In this document: piece after piece, positions 25,885 to 34,727 of the stretch
How the letters are laid out: every line of letters starts with the position of its first letter
How positions within the stretch are numbered: position 1 is the first letter of the stretch
Source: Flavobacterium sp. RSP15
GTDB lineage: Bacteria > Bacteroidota > Bacteroidia > Flavobacteriales > Flavobacteriaceae
Length of the DNA: 64,000 bases
Reading direction: 5' to 3'
NCBI RefSeq assembly: GCF_003968755.1
Contig: NZ_RYDL01000005.1
Location: 1 to 64,000, forward strand
Notes under the pieces: model-generated
Seen by the model: only the letters and a program-made list of their open reading frames with translations
Told to the model about the DNA's origin: nothing
Databases searched by the model: none
Program-made: the position numbers and the translations under genes

Positions 25885-27810
25885 TTACATTTTGATATTC
25901 AAACCTACTTTGAAATTTCGTCCTCTGGTACTAAACCCTCTTGTTTCAACAAAATCCTTATCTAAAATATTATCTGCTGCTGCAAAAATATTCATTCGAT
26001 TTTTGATCAACTCATACCGTACATTCATGTTGATCAGCTGGTAATCTTTCAGTATTTCAGAATTCAATACCGGATCAAAAGTGGGTGCCGGATATGTTGT
26101 ATACTCAAAATAGCGATCCGAAACAAATTGATATGTGGCATTAAAAGCCAAACGAGGCGTTGCTTGCAGATCAACTGCGGCGTTCGCTTTGTGTTTTGGA
26201 TTCAGCACTCGCGATTGTTTTTCTAATTCTGTAAACGCATAATTGGCATTCAAATTTATTTTAGCCGTCAAAGCATACGAAATCATGGTCTCAAACCCTT
26301 TGACTTTATTTAGACCCGCGACATTAAAATACTTGTAAGACACTAAATCAAACCCAATCGCATTTTCTTCCTCTCTTTGAAAAACCAAAGCATTCAGAAC
26401 CAATTTTTTATCAATCATCGTTGTTTCAAAACCCAATTCAAATGTTTTATCTTTCTCTGAGGATAAATTCAAATCACCATAAGGAGAATACAATTGATAC
26501 AAGCTAGGGGCTACAAATGCCGTACTGTAAGAAGCTAGTAGTTTCAAGGGTAAATTAGGAAATGAAAAAGAAGGATTTACATTGTAAACTAAATTATTTC
26601 CGTATTTACTGTGCATGTTGTAACGAGCTCCCAAATTCAGGTTTAACCCAAATTCAGAGCTATAAACCGCCGTCACATAGGGATCAATCATATTAAATTT
26701 GGCCAATTCATTTGCTATGGCCTCGTACGGGCTCTCATTAGACATTTCATGAAATTGAAATTGAGCACCTGTTACCAGGAATAATTCAGGTGAAATTTCA
26801 TATTTATTAAACGCATCTGCATTGACGCTTCTGGATTTATAATCCAACATTGTTCCATAATTAAAAATGGATCTTGTAATTAAATTAGCACTTGAATTGA
26901 TTACAAATTCTCCTTTTTTATATTTGTATTTTGGTGAAAACCCAACTCGAAATTGTTCAGAGGCACTGCTGTTTTCATCGTTATCCGCAAAAGATCCTGC
27001 ATCAAAATCGCTTTTTATTTTATCGTAGTTTGCAAAGAAATCCAAATCTAATTTAGCTGTTGGCTTGAAACCAATTTTCACCACTGAGTTCACTCTGGAA
27101 AAACGATCAGCTTCAAATAAAACAGCGTCATTAGGTGATTTTGCCTCAGAAATTCCCGTGGTTTCGGTGCTGTTTAAGGAAGCATAATAATTAATTTTTT
27201 CAGCGCTTCCGTTCAAAGCAACCCCTTGGCTGTAGTCATTTATACTATAATTTTCCTGATTGGCAATCGTTTGGGTGCCCACATTAAGGTATGCATTTGC
27301 TGCAATCGCTTTTTTGGAAGCTTTTTTCAACGTAATATTAATAACTCCGGCAGCGGCACCCGATCCGTATAAAGTACTTGAAGCGCCTTTCATCACCTCA
27401 ATACTTTCTATTTGTTCAACGGGCAGCAAGCGCAAATCATACGATAAGCTAATTCCAGAAGCATCGGTAACCGGAACACCATCAATAAGAATTAGCACTT
27501 GATGATTTCGTCCCCCACGAATGTAAACCCCTAAATCCTTTCCATTCCGGCTTTGGTTTCCGTTGATTTCAATTCCGGCTACTGAACTCAAAATGGTAGC
27601 TACAGTTTGCCCTTGTCTTCTCTTTAAATCTTCGGCTGTAATTTTTACGATTACTTTTCCAGACTTTTCTTTTGGCAAAGCAAATTTAGAATCGGAAATT
27701 ACGACCTCATCCAATCGATTTGTGGATGCAATGGTGTCTTTTTGTTGTGCGAAAGCACACGAAGTCATCAGTACGCAGAGCGCACTAATACGAACGATTT
27801 TCTTGTTCAT
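25885..27810 (-). CDS. btuB: TonB-dependent cobalamin receptor
   Basis: The product is 641 residues from MNKKIVRISALCVLMTSCAFAQ; an in-frame ATG 13 codons earlier (27849) would disturb the signal peptide. The plug domain (about 25-160) has the TonB-box-like LDEVVISDS and VYIRGGRNHQVLILIDGVP followed by GSGAAAGVINITLKK. A 22-strand barrel fills the rest and ends with an aromatic-poor strand, VGLNIKM. No carboxypeptidase-like N-terminal extension is present, so it is a BtuB and not a SusC type. The cobalamin riboswitch in its leader fixes the substrate. It imports corrinoids across the outer membrane for the BtuFCD system downstream in this locus. Confidence 0.92.
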   Translation of the reverse strand: MNKKIVRISALCVLMTSCAFAQQKDTIASTNRLDEVVISDSKFALPKEKSGKVIVKITAEDLKRRQGQTVATILSSVAGIEINGNQSRNGKDLGVYIRGGRNHQVLILIDGVPVTDASGISLSYDLRLLPVEQIESIEVMKGASSTLYGSGAAAGVINITLKKASKKAIAANAYLNVGTQTIANQENYSINDYSQGVALNGSAEKINYYASLNSTETTGISEAKSPNDAVLFEADRFSRVNSVVKIGFKPTAKLDLDFFANYDKIKSDFDAGSFADNDENSSASEQFRVGFSPKYKYKKGEFVINSSANLITRSIFNYGTMLDYKSRSVNADAFNKYEISPELFLVTGAQFQFHEMSNESPYEAIANELAKFNMIDPYVTAVYSSEFGLNLNLGARYNMHSKYGNNLVYNVNPSFSFPNLPLKLLASYSTAFVAPSLYQLYSPYGDLNLSSEKDKTFELGFETTMIDKKLVLNALVFQREEENAIGFDLVSYKYFNVAGLNKVKGFETMISYALTAKINLNANYAFTELEKQSRVLNPKHKANAAVDLQATPRLAFNATYQFVSDRYFEYTTYPAPTFDPVLNSEILKDYQLINMNVRYELIKNRMNIFAAADNILDKDFVETRGFSTRGRNFKVGLNIKM

Positions 27811-27921
27811 TTTGAAACATTTAATAGCAGTTTTATGGTACTGCCACATGACTATAAATGGGAGAAAAGCATAGAATTACCCATACCCAAACCTTTTTTC
27901 CCGAAAGTTTGATACTCGATG

Positions 27922-28165
27922 TAACAGGCAGGTCTCCTGGCTCGCGTCTTGTTGTTTACCTTCCCATTCGTAAAGACGAACAGTGGTTTTGTAGATAACA
28001 ACAAGCTTTATAGCTTACAGTTGCGGGTACAGCCCAGGATTTTTGATTCTTGATTTAGGATTCTTGATTTAGGATGTAAACTCTCTAATCTGAATACTGA
28101 AATCTGTAATCGCTTACCTGATTCCCTTTTAATGCTGGTATGAAAAACAAAACAGCAACCTCATT
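27922..28165 (-). promoter_or_regulatory. cobalamin riboswitch
   Basis: On the minus strand the leader contains, in order, GGGAATCAGGTAAGCG (near 28117), CCTGGGCTGTACCCGCAAC (about 28020-28040) and the B12 box AGCCAGGAGACCTGCC (27927-27942). It ends about 110 nt before btuB and should reduce btuB expression when adenosylcobalamin is plentiful. A peripheral arm carries two direct copies of GATTCTTGATTTAG (28045-28075), a lineage-specific expansion of a variable loop. cobC lies just upstream on the same strand. Confidence 0.93.
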
Positions 28166-28218
28166 ACGGCGGCAAAGATAAAATTATAATACGTTATTAT
28201 CCTACACTATTCTCAATT

Positions 28219-28743
28219 TTATATTTCAATTTTAATCACCGCTCCAAAGTTCACTTTATTTTGAAACGCTTCTTGTAATGGCAACTTTGTAATTTTACAC
28301 AAAATACTTCGAATCACTCCGGCATGGGTCACGATCACAATAGGTTTAATGGTCTTTTTAGGAAGTCCATTATCTAAAAAATCGCTAACTCTATCATGGA
28401 GGTCTGTAAAAGACTCCCCGTTTGGTACACGAACATGAACAAAATCATTCATCCAAGGGGTCAAATTGATAACAGGAATGCTATCCCAATTTTTCAATTC
28501 CCAATCGCCAAAATTCATTTCCATTAACCGGGAGTCTATTTGTATTTTTGCTGCTGACAGATAGTGTGCCAACTCCACACATCGATTTAACGGACTAGAG
28601 TACACGAGACTTTCAGCAGGAATTTGTGTTTTTATGGCTTCAAATTGTTGTTCATAAGGTTCCAACAATGCCACATCAGCTTGCCCGTAGCAAATTCCTT
28701 TTTCACAAACGGTTTCGGTATGGCGTACTAAATAAACTTCCAT
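28219..28743 (-). CDS. cobC: alpha-ribazole phosphatase
   Basis: The product is 174 residues. It belongs to the histidine phosphatase fold: MEVYLVRHTETVCEKG (the RH-x-x-T phosphohistidine motif), SPLNRCVELA and IVVTHAGVIRSIL with the second catalytic His. CobC removes the 5'-phosphate of alpha-ribazole or its cobalamin form in nucleotide-loop assembly. I take the Met of MEVYLVRH as start; its coding region overlaps the end of cobS by 16 bp, so translation is probably coupled. Confidence 0.88.
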   Translation of the reverse strand: MEVYLVRHTETVCEKGICYGQADVALLEPYEQQFEAIKTQIPAESLVYSSPLNRCVELAHYLSAAKIQIDSRLMEMNFGDWELKNWDSIPVINLTPWMNDFVHVRVPNGESFTDLHDRVSDFLDNGLPKKTIKPIVIVTHAGVIRSILCKITKLPLQEAFQNKVNFGAVIKIEI

Positions 28744-29504
28744 AAAGCAATACAAGATAAGTAGAATATAATTTCACAAACTTGCTGTGTTGCACCAAGA
28801 CAGTCCCCCGTATAGCCATCTATCCATTTTTGAAAATAGCGGGCCAGAAAAAAGCGGGTGATAAAAACCGGCACTAACACCAACAGCATTTGCCAATGAA
28901 AAAAAGACAAAACAATAAGCGGTAACAACCCAAAAAAGAACGCCCCAATCACCTCACACCAGGAATAACTTTGTGCAATGGGCTTGCTTTTACTCGAGGC
29001 ATCTTCACGGGAATACTGATGCGTAAAAACAATAGAAATGGCTGCCAGACGACTCACGGAATGTGCTGCAACAAAAAGCAATAAATTCTGTAATGAAGAA
29101 GTAGTAAGTACCTCCGAAACAGCCTGAAACTTCAATAAAAACAGCAGTACCAAACCTATGGCACCATAAGCTCCAATGGCACTGTCTTTCATTATCACCA
29201 AGATTTTTTCTTTGGTCCAACCCCCACCAAAACCATCACAAACATCAGCAAAACCATCTTCATGAAAAGCACCGGTAGTAAGGATTCCAGCAATCATCGA
29301 GAGAACAATCGCTATTTCAGGGGTAAAAACACCAACCGATACATCATAGACTAAAAAACTAATAGTACCTACAATCCAACCAATTAAAGGAAAATAACGA
29401 GATGCCTTATTTAAATAATCCGGGTTATGATCGATGTTTTTAGGACAGGGAATTCGGGTGTAAAACATCAATGCGGTAAAAAATATGTGTAGTTCTTTTT
29501 TCAT
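28728..29504 (-). CDS. cobS: adenosylcobinamide-GDP ribazoletransferase
   Basis: The product is 258 residues. It is an inner-membrane enzyme with six or seven hydrophobic segments that joins adenosylcobinamide-GDP and alpha-ribazole. The diagnostic part is GAFHEDGFADVCDGFGGGW (about 77-95), followed by MKDSAIGAYGAIGLV. LFFTALMFYTRIPCP at the N-terminus matches the usual FLTRLP start. It stands between the bluB-cobT fusion gene and cobC in the order of the pathway. Confidence 0.93.
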   Translation of the reverse strand: MKKELHIFFTALMFYTRIPCPKNIDHNPDYLNKASRYFPLIGWIVGTISFLVYDVSVGVFTPEIAIVLSMIAGILTTGAFHEDGFADVCDGFGGGWTKEKILVIMKDSAIGAYGAIGLVLLFLLKFQAVSEVLTTSSLQNLLLFVAAHSVSRLAAISIVFTHQYSREDASSKSKPIAQSYSWCEVIGAFFFGLLPLIVLSFFHWQMLLVLVPVFITRFFLARYFQKWIDGYTGDCLGATQQVCEIIFYLSCIALWKFI

Positions 29505-29570
29505 GTGAATGCAATCTGGATTTTATGTCGTTTTTAGTGCTCTATTTATGAATTTGGACTGAAAAAATTA

Positions 29571-31247
29571 TTATTTTGTACTCACACCGGCACTGTCAAA
29601 ACTGGCCATTTCATTCAAAAAAGCAACTGCCGATTGAATAATTGGAAAAGCCACCGCACAACCCGTTCCTTCGCCCAAGCGCAAGTCGAGTTGGAGCAAG
29701 GCTTTTACACCTAAATAATCCAATAATCTAGCATGCGCCTGTTCTGCAGAACAATGACAGAAAACAGCATTTTTTAGAATCAGTGGATTTTTTTTATAGG
29801 CAATCAAAAAAGCCACACTGCAAATAAATCCATCTACAAGAAGCAGCATTCTGTTTTGATGTGCCGTGAGCATTCCAGAAGCCATTTGCATAATTTCAAA
29901 GCCCCCAAAATGAGCTAACTTATCTTCTAATGTTGGCGAGCCTTGATAATCCTCAATAGCTTTATTGAGTAAGCGGTGTTTTTGAAGTAGTCTTTCATCG
30001 CTTACTCCAGTTCCTTTTCCGATACAGTCTTCAATTGCAATTCCAGTAATTACACTCATCAAAACTGAAGAAGTTGATGTATTCCCAATACCCATTTCTC
30101 CAAAACCAATACAATTACTTCCCGTTTTGGCAATAGCGGTAACAATTTCATTCCCCTTGGTATAACAGTGCTGCAATTCGGTAAGACTCATTGCAGGACC
30201 CTGCAGAAACGACTGGGTTCCTTTGGCAATTTTGGCCGAAATCAAAGTACTCGTCATCGAAAAATCATAATTTACTCCTGCATCAACTATGGCTAATTTG
30301 ATGGAATTTTGTTTACAAAACACATTTATTGCAGCTCCACCGTCCAGAAAATTAGCCACCATTTGTCTGGTAACATCTTGTGGATAAGCGCTAACACCGT
30401 GGGCAGCAATTCCGTGATCTGCAGCAAAAACAACAAGTGTAGGTTCTAAAATTTTTGGTTCCAATGTTTGAAAAACTTCGCCAATTTGTTTGGCTAAAAC
30501 TTCCAAAACACCCAATGAACCTGTTGGCTTGGTCTTCTGATCGATTTTATACTGCAGTGCTTCAGATAAATGGATTGTATCTAGAATGGTAGTCTTAAAT
30601 TTCGGCACCGAAATATTATCTTTTTGATGCACTTTCGTAATTTCTTCGACAGATGGACTTTCTGATTTTTGTTTCCAATTCAATTGCTGTAACATGGGTT
30701 GGTTGTCATAATCAGTAGCTGGTTTTCCCACACAGAAATACCCTAAAGGCTCCATATTTTCTCCCAAACCCAATAATTCCTTGAACTGACTATAATTCAA
30801 AATAGAAACCCAGCCCATGGAATACCCTTGTTCGGTTAGGGAAAGCCAAATGTTTTGCGCAGCACAAACCGCACTAAATTTGATGGCTTCATTACTTCCC
30901 ACGGTGCCGATGGTAAAATTATTTAAAACCGCCCGATCATAACAAATCACCAATCCAAGCGGTGCTTCCTCTATTGCCTCTAATTTTAAAGCTTGATACT
31001 GCGTTTTTTGTGCTGCCGTGTCAGTTTGATTCGCTGCTTTTTTATCAAAATCCAAAAATAAATTTTTTATCGCTTTTTTTATGACATCTGATTTAATGAG
31101 GTAATACTTTGTAGCATCCGTCAATCCAACAGAAGGAGCATAATGGCCGGCCTGTAATGCTTTTTCAATAACAGATTCAGGGACTGGTTCCGAGGTAAAA
31201 TGACGGGTATCTCGGCGCGATTTTATAATTTCATCTAAGTTTTTCAT
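29571..31247 (-). CDS. BluB-CobT fusion: DMB synthase / NaMN:DMB phosphoribosyltransferase
   Basis: The product is 558 residues with two domains. Residues 1-205 are a nitroreductase-like flavin domain of BluB type (RRDTRHFTSEPVPE, HYAPSVGLTDATKYYLI, MGWVSILNYSQFKELLGL), which in BluB fragments reduced FMN with oxygen to 5,6-dimethylbenzimidazole. Residues from about 220 are CobT (KPTGSLGVLE, FAADHGIAAHGVSAYP, GFGEMGIGNTSTSSVL, and the catalytic Glu in LGEGTGCAVAFP, E526), which activates that base with nicotinate mononucleotide. Making and activating the base in one chain fits an aerobic salvage pathway. The linker 205-220 is short. I did not find a stop or frameshift. Confidence 0.85.
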   Translation of the reverse strand: MKNLDEIIKSRRDTRHFTSEPVPESVIEKALQAGHYAPSVGLTDATKYYLIKSDVIKKAIKNLFLDFDKKAANQTDTAAQKTQYQALKLEAIEEAPLGLVICYDRAVLNNFTIGTVGSNEAIKFSAVCAAQNIWLSLTEQGYSMGWVSILNYSQFKELLGLGENMEPLGYFCVGKPATDYDNQPMLQQLNWKQKSESPSVEEITKVHQKDNISVPKFKTTILDTIHLSEALQYKIDQKTKPTGSLGVLEVLAKQIGEVFQTLEPKILEPTLVVFAADHGIAAHGVSAYPQDVTRQMVANFLDGGAAINVFCKQNSIKLAIVDAGVNYDFSMTSTLISAKIAKGTQSFLQGPAMSLTELQHCYTKGNEIVTAIAKTGSNCIGFGEMGIGNTSTSSVLMSVITGIAIEDCIGKGTGVSDERLLQKHRLLNKAIEDYQGSPTLEDKLAHFGGFEIMQMASGMLTAHQNRMLLLVDGFICSVAFLIAYKKNPLILKNAVFCHCSAEQAHARLLDYLGVKALLQLDLRLGEGTGCAVAFPIIQSAVAFLNEMASFDSAGVSTK

Positions 31248-31317
31248 CTTGAAATACGATGTTTTTGAGTACTTTTAAAGTTTGGACAAACAGTGATTCA
31301 ATAGCCACCTGCATTTT

Positions 31318-31485
31318 TTAGGCTTGCTGCTTCAAAACAGACAACGGCAATCCGTGTGAGCGGGAAACTTTCCCGTTTTCATTCATCATATTGAGTAATC
31401 CCTTTGGAATAAAACCGTTTTGATTAGCTCTCATCACAGCATAACAGCTGTCTTTTCCTCCGCTCCAAGAACTTACAAAATTCAT
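31318..31485 (-). pseudogene. truncated Dph6-like PP-loop ATPase
   Basis: The product is only 55 residues: MNFVSSWSGGKDSCYAVMRA carries the PP-loop SGGKDS, and GLLNMMNENGKVSRSHGLPL matches the next segment of Dph6-related ATP pyrophosphatases, which are normally over 200 residues. The frame then stops and the 70 bp before the bluB-cobT start hold no further homology I can see. The C-terminal three quarters have been lost, with the operon otherwise intact. Known homologues are often found in this place of flavobacterial B12 loci (from memory). The start lies 4 bp after the cobU stop. Confidence 0.7.
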
Positions 31486-31488
31486 CTT

Positions 31489-31998
31489 TTATTGTTTTAT
31501 GGTAACTGGAATTCCAGAAATCATCAAAATCACCTTATCCGCATTTTTAGCTAAATATTGATTCATCCAACCTTGTAATTCGGTAAATTTTCTACCAATT
31601 TGAGTTTCAGCATGTACGCCCATGCCTATCTCATTAGTGATAATAATAACGGTTGTATTTTCCTGATTGGCCACTTGTTCAAATTCGGCTTTGGCTTGTT
31701 CCAAACATAAAGCGACATCATTTTTAGTGTCTACAAAAAAATTAGTCAACCAAAGGGTCACACAATCAATCACGGCTACTTTACCGGAAAAATCGATCTC
31801 GCTCCATTGTTTTTCTTTCTCGATATTTATCCAGCGCTCGTCACGTTCTTGTTGGTGACGATCAATTCGCTTTTGAAAATCACCATCCCATTTTCTGGCG
31901 GTTGCCACATACATGGGTCTGGCCGAAAGTTCCATTGCCAGGTCCTGAGCATACCTACTTTTTCCGGAGCGTTCTCCACCTGTTATCAAATATATCAT
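31489..31998 (-). CDS. cobU: adenosylcobinamide kinase/guanylyltransferase
   Basis: The product is 169 residues. It opens with MIYLITGGERSGKSRYAQ (Walker A), then PMYVATARKWDGDFQKRIDRHQ with the guanylylated His region, AVIDCVTLWLTN and IITNEIGMGVHAE. The bifunctional enzyme phosphorylates adenosylcobinamide and adds GMP for CobS. The in-frame ATG 14 codons upstream lies inside the preceding gene and is not needed. It starts 2 bp after the stop codon of the CWC/DUF5522 gene. Confidence 0.93.
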   Translation of the reverse strand: MIYLITGGERSGKSRYAQDLAMELSARPMYVATARKWDGDFQKRIDRHQQERDERWINIEKEKQWSEIDFSGKVAVIDCVTLWLTNFFVDTKNDVALCLEQAKAEFEQVANQENTTVIIITNEIGMGVHAETQIGRKFTELQGWMNQYLAKNADKVILMISGIPVTIKQ

Positions 31999-31999
31999 G

Positions 32000-32377
32000 C
32001 TACTTCTTTTTAAATCCATAGGGACAATGGCGGCAACCATTAGTACAACAATGTCCTCTTTTTAAATGAAACCAAGCCTTAAAAACGTAATTGCCTTGTG
32101 CAATATAATAATCGATCCCTTCGATTAGCTGATCCGTTTTAGGCAAAGTTGCTGCTTTATTTCCTTTAGCCGTTTCCGGGGTTATTGTGCCCACATACTC
32201 CTCAATTTTAATCGAACAAGCCGTAGCAAAACAGCTGGGACAAAGGCAATCCACACCATCTAAAGGAGAAAAAACAGGAGGAAAATCAGCACACCAACAG
32301 CTATTACCTTGAAAATCGTGCCCGCAGTTAAAAGGTTTTGTACAACTGGAGCAGTTTTTAATCTTTAGGCTATCCAT
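32000..32377 (-). CDS. cysteine-rich CWC / DUF5522 protein
   Basis: The product is 125 residues. The N-terminal half (CSSCTKPFNCGHD, SCWCADFPP, CLCPSCF) is the cysteine-rich CWC family with about nine Cys. The C-terminal part (GNYVFKAWFHLKRGHCCTN and CRHCPYGF) is DUF5522. Both probably bind metal; no activity is known. In other flavobacteria these two parts may be separate genes, so this is a small fusion. It is the first gene of the minus-strand cob operon and is divergent from btuF. Confidence 0.8.
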   Translation of the reverse strand: MDSLKIKNCSSCTKPFNCGHDFQGNSCWCADFPPVFSPLDGVDCLCPSCFATACSIKIEEYVGTITPETAKGNKAATLPKTDQLIEGIDYYIAQGNYVFKAWFHLKRGHCCTNGCRHCPYGFKKK

Positions 32378-32471
32378 TTGTCAAAGATAGTATTTGTTGA
32401 AATTTTTACTGTAAAAATTAAACAATAAATTTTATAAATGGCCTACCTTTGCCAGTATTGAAAATGGAATC

Positions 32472-33614
32472 ATGAAAATTTATCTTTATAAAATCCTTTT
32501 TGCGGTGGCACTTTTATCATTCGTCAGTTGCAAAAAAAACGAAAACCCTGCAACACTAAAAATAAGTAACGCTAACAACGAAATTGAATATGCAAGTGGT
32601 CTGGCTATTTACAAATATCAAGGGTACTCGCTGGTAAAAGTGAGTAATCCATGGCCAAATGCTGCTACAGACTTCACTTATATCTTAAAAGAAAAAGGAG
32701 CTGTTATTCCCGATACTTTACAAAAAAACCTCATAATTCAAGTGCCGTTAGAAACGATTGTGGTTACCTCAACAACCAATATTCCTTTCCTGGAAATGAT
32801 TGGTGCCGAAAACAAATTAGTTGGTTTTCCGCATACTGATTACGTATCTTCTGAGAAAACCCGTCGTTTAATTGACAAGGGTTCCATCAAAAATGTGGGG
32901 CAAAATGAAAAGCTAAACATGGAACAACTCATCGATATCGCTCCTGACCTGATTGTCACTTTTGGCATCGACAATAACAACCCGATGATTGAAAACTTAC
33001 AAAAAAGCGGATTGAAAATCATGATTCAAGGCGACTGGATGGAACAATCTCCTCTTGGAAAAGCAGAATGGCTCAAACTTTATGGCGCTCTTTTTGGCAA
33101 AGAAAGAGAAGCTAAAATACTTTTTGACCAGATTACAAAAGACTACAAGGAAGCGGTACAATTAGTTGCAGACAAACAGCCTGAATCTACTGTATTGTAT
33201 GGCTCAATGTATCAAGATCAATGGTTTATTGCCAAGGGAAACAGCTGGGTGGCACAATTCATGAAAGATGCAAAAGCAACGTATCTCTGGGCAAATCTGG
33301 AAGGAACAGGAAGCCAGGCACTTTCTTTTGAACAGGTATTGTATAAAGCAAAAAATGCGACTCACTGGATTGCTTCCGGGTCATTTAAAAACCTGTCAGA
33401 ATTAGAAAAAAGCAATCCCCATTACAGTCAGTTTAACGCTTTTTCTACCAAAAATATTTATACTTTCGAAAGCAAATTAGGAGCAACAGGAGGAACCATT
33501 TATTATGAAACAGGACCGAGCAGACCGGATTTGATTTTAAAAGACTATATCAAAATTTTTCACCCTGAATTGCTTCCAAATTATACTTTTACTTTTGCAC
33601 AAAAACTGAACTAA
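32472..33614 (+). CDS. btuF: ABC transporter substrate-binding lipoprotein (BtuF-like)
   Basis: The product is 380 residues. Its signal peptide ends in LLSFVSC (Cys20), so it is a lipoprotein. The class III binding-protein fold has LETIVVTSTTNIPFLEMIG near residue 95, EKLNMEQLIDIAPDLIVTFG near 150 and YYETGPSRPDLILKDYIKI near the end. It should present corrinoids to the permease encoded next. The B12 assignment rests on the surrounding cob/btuB genes; siderophore-binding proteins look alike. Confidence 0.82.
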   Translation: MKIYLYKILFAVALLSFVSCKKNENPATLKISNANNEIEYASGLAIYKYQGYSLVKVSNPWPNAATDFTYILKEKGAVIPDTLQKNLIIQVPLETIVVTSTTNIPFLEMIGAENKLVGFPHTDYVSSEKTRRLIDKGSIKNVGQNEKLNMEQLIDIAPDLIVTFGIDNNNPMIENLQKSGLKIMIQGDWMEQSPLGKAEWLKLYGALFGKEREAKILFDQITKDYKEAVQLVADKQPESTVLYGSMYQDQWFIAKGNSWVAQFMKDAKATYLWANLEGTGSQALSFEQVLYKAKNATHWIASGSFKNLSELEKSNPHYSQFNAFSTKNIYTFESKLGATGGTIYYETGPSRPDLILKDYIKIFHPELLPNYTFTFAQKLN

Positions 33615-33615
33615 G

Positions 33616-34647
33616 TTGGCCAATAAAAACCGAAATATCATTTTATTTTCCGCTCTTGCTTCAGGGCTTCTTTTCTTGTTTTTTCTGAACATCAGTTTGG
33701 GTTCGATACGAATTCCTTTTCGGGAAGTGTACACGAGTTTAACCGGTGGTCAGGCCAGCAGATCAACTTGGGAATACATTGTTATCAACTACCGCTTACC
33801 TAAGGCAATCACAGCAGTTTTAGTAGGAATGGGACTTTCGATCAGCGGATTATTAATGCAAACCCTTTTTAGAAACCCGCTGGCTGGTCCCTATGTTTTA
33901 GGGTTGAGTTCAGGAGCGAGTCTGGGAGTTGCCTTTGTAATTTTGGGTGCGGGATTATTACCTCCATTTCTAAGTGGTATTTTACTGTCGTCTTACGGAG
34001 TAGTCCTTGCCTCTACCCTTGGCAGTTCTATCGTTCTACTTGCCATTTTAGTAATTTCCAGACGCTTGCGGGACACGATGACCATACTGATTGTAGGCTT
34101 GATGTTTGGTAGTTTTACAAGTGCTGTGGTGGGCGTACTGACCTATTTTAGCTCGGCAGAACAATTGCAAAAATTCACTTTCTGGTCTATGGGATCTTTA
34201 GGGAATCTTTCTTGGTCCTCGATTTTGATTTTGACAGTGTGCGTAGTTATAGGATTATTATTAAGCCTATTCAGCGTAAAACCACTTAATGCCTTGCTTT
34301 TAGGAGAGAATTATGCCCAAAGTATGGGACTGAATTTCAAAAGAACACGATTGATTATCATTATTGCAACGAGTATTTTGGCGGGAAGCATTACTGCGTA
34401 TGCTGGACCTATTGCTTTCATTGGTTTAGCCGTACCACATATAGCAAAATTACTGTTTCAAACCAGCAACCATTCTATATTGTACTGGAGCACCCTCCTT
34501 TTAGGAGCCGCAATAATGCTCATTTGCGATGCGATTTCCCAAATGCCAGGTACGAATATCACATTGCCAATAAATGCCATCACTTCCTTACTAGGAGCGC
34601 CTATAGTTATCTGGCTGATTGTCCGAAAACGAAAAATGATGGGATAA
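33616..34647 (+). CDS. btuC: FecCD-type permease (BtuC-like)
   Basis: The product is 343 residues. The start is TTG, 1 bp after the btuF stop (TAA-G-TTG). No ATG lies at the proper place, and MANKNRNIILFSALASG gives a normal N-terminus. It has about ten membrane segments. The family signatures are RLPKAITAVLVGMGLSISG, LAGPYVLGLSSGASLG, and the coupling helix TAYAGPIAFIGLAVPHIAK. It forms the inner-membrane channel with the ATPase encoded 80 bp downstream. Confidence 0.87.
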   Translation: MANKNRNIILFSALASGLLFLFFLNISLGSIRIPFREVYTSLTGGQASRSTWEYIVINYRLPKAITAVLVGMGLSISGLLMQTLFRNPLAGPYVLGLSSGASLGVAFVILGAGLLPPFLSGILLSSYGVVLASTLGSSIVLLAILVISRRLRDTMTILIVGLMFGSFTSAVVGVLTYFSSAEQLQKFTFWSMGSLGNLSWSSILILTVCVVIGLLLSLFSVKPLNALLLGENYAQSMGLNFKRTRLIIIIATSILAGSITAYAGPIAFIGLAVPHIAKLLFQTSNHSILYWSTLLLGAAIMLICDAISQMPGTNITLPINAITSLLGAPIVIWLIVRKRKMMG

Positions 34648-34727
34648 TATTAAAAATTGCGTGCCTATATTTATATTTGTTTTTAAAATCGATATGATCG
34701 ACGTTTAAATTTTCCAAAAAAAGAAAA

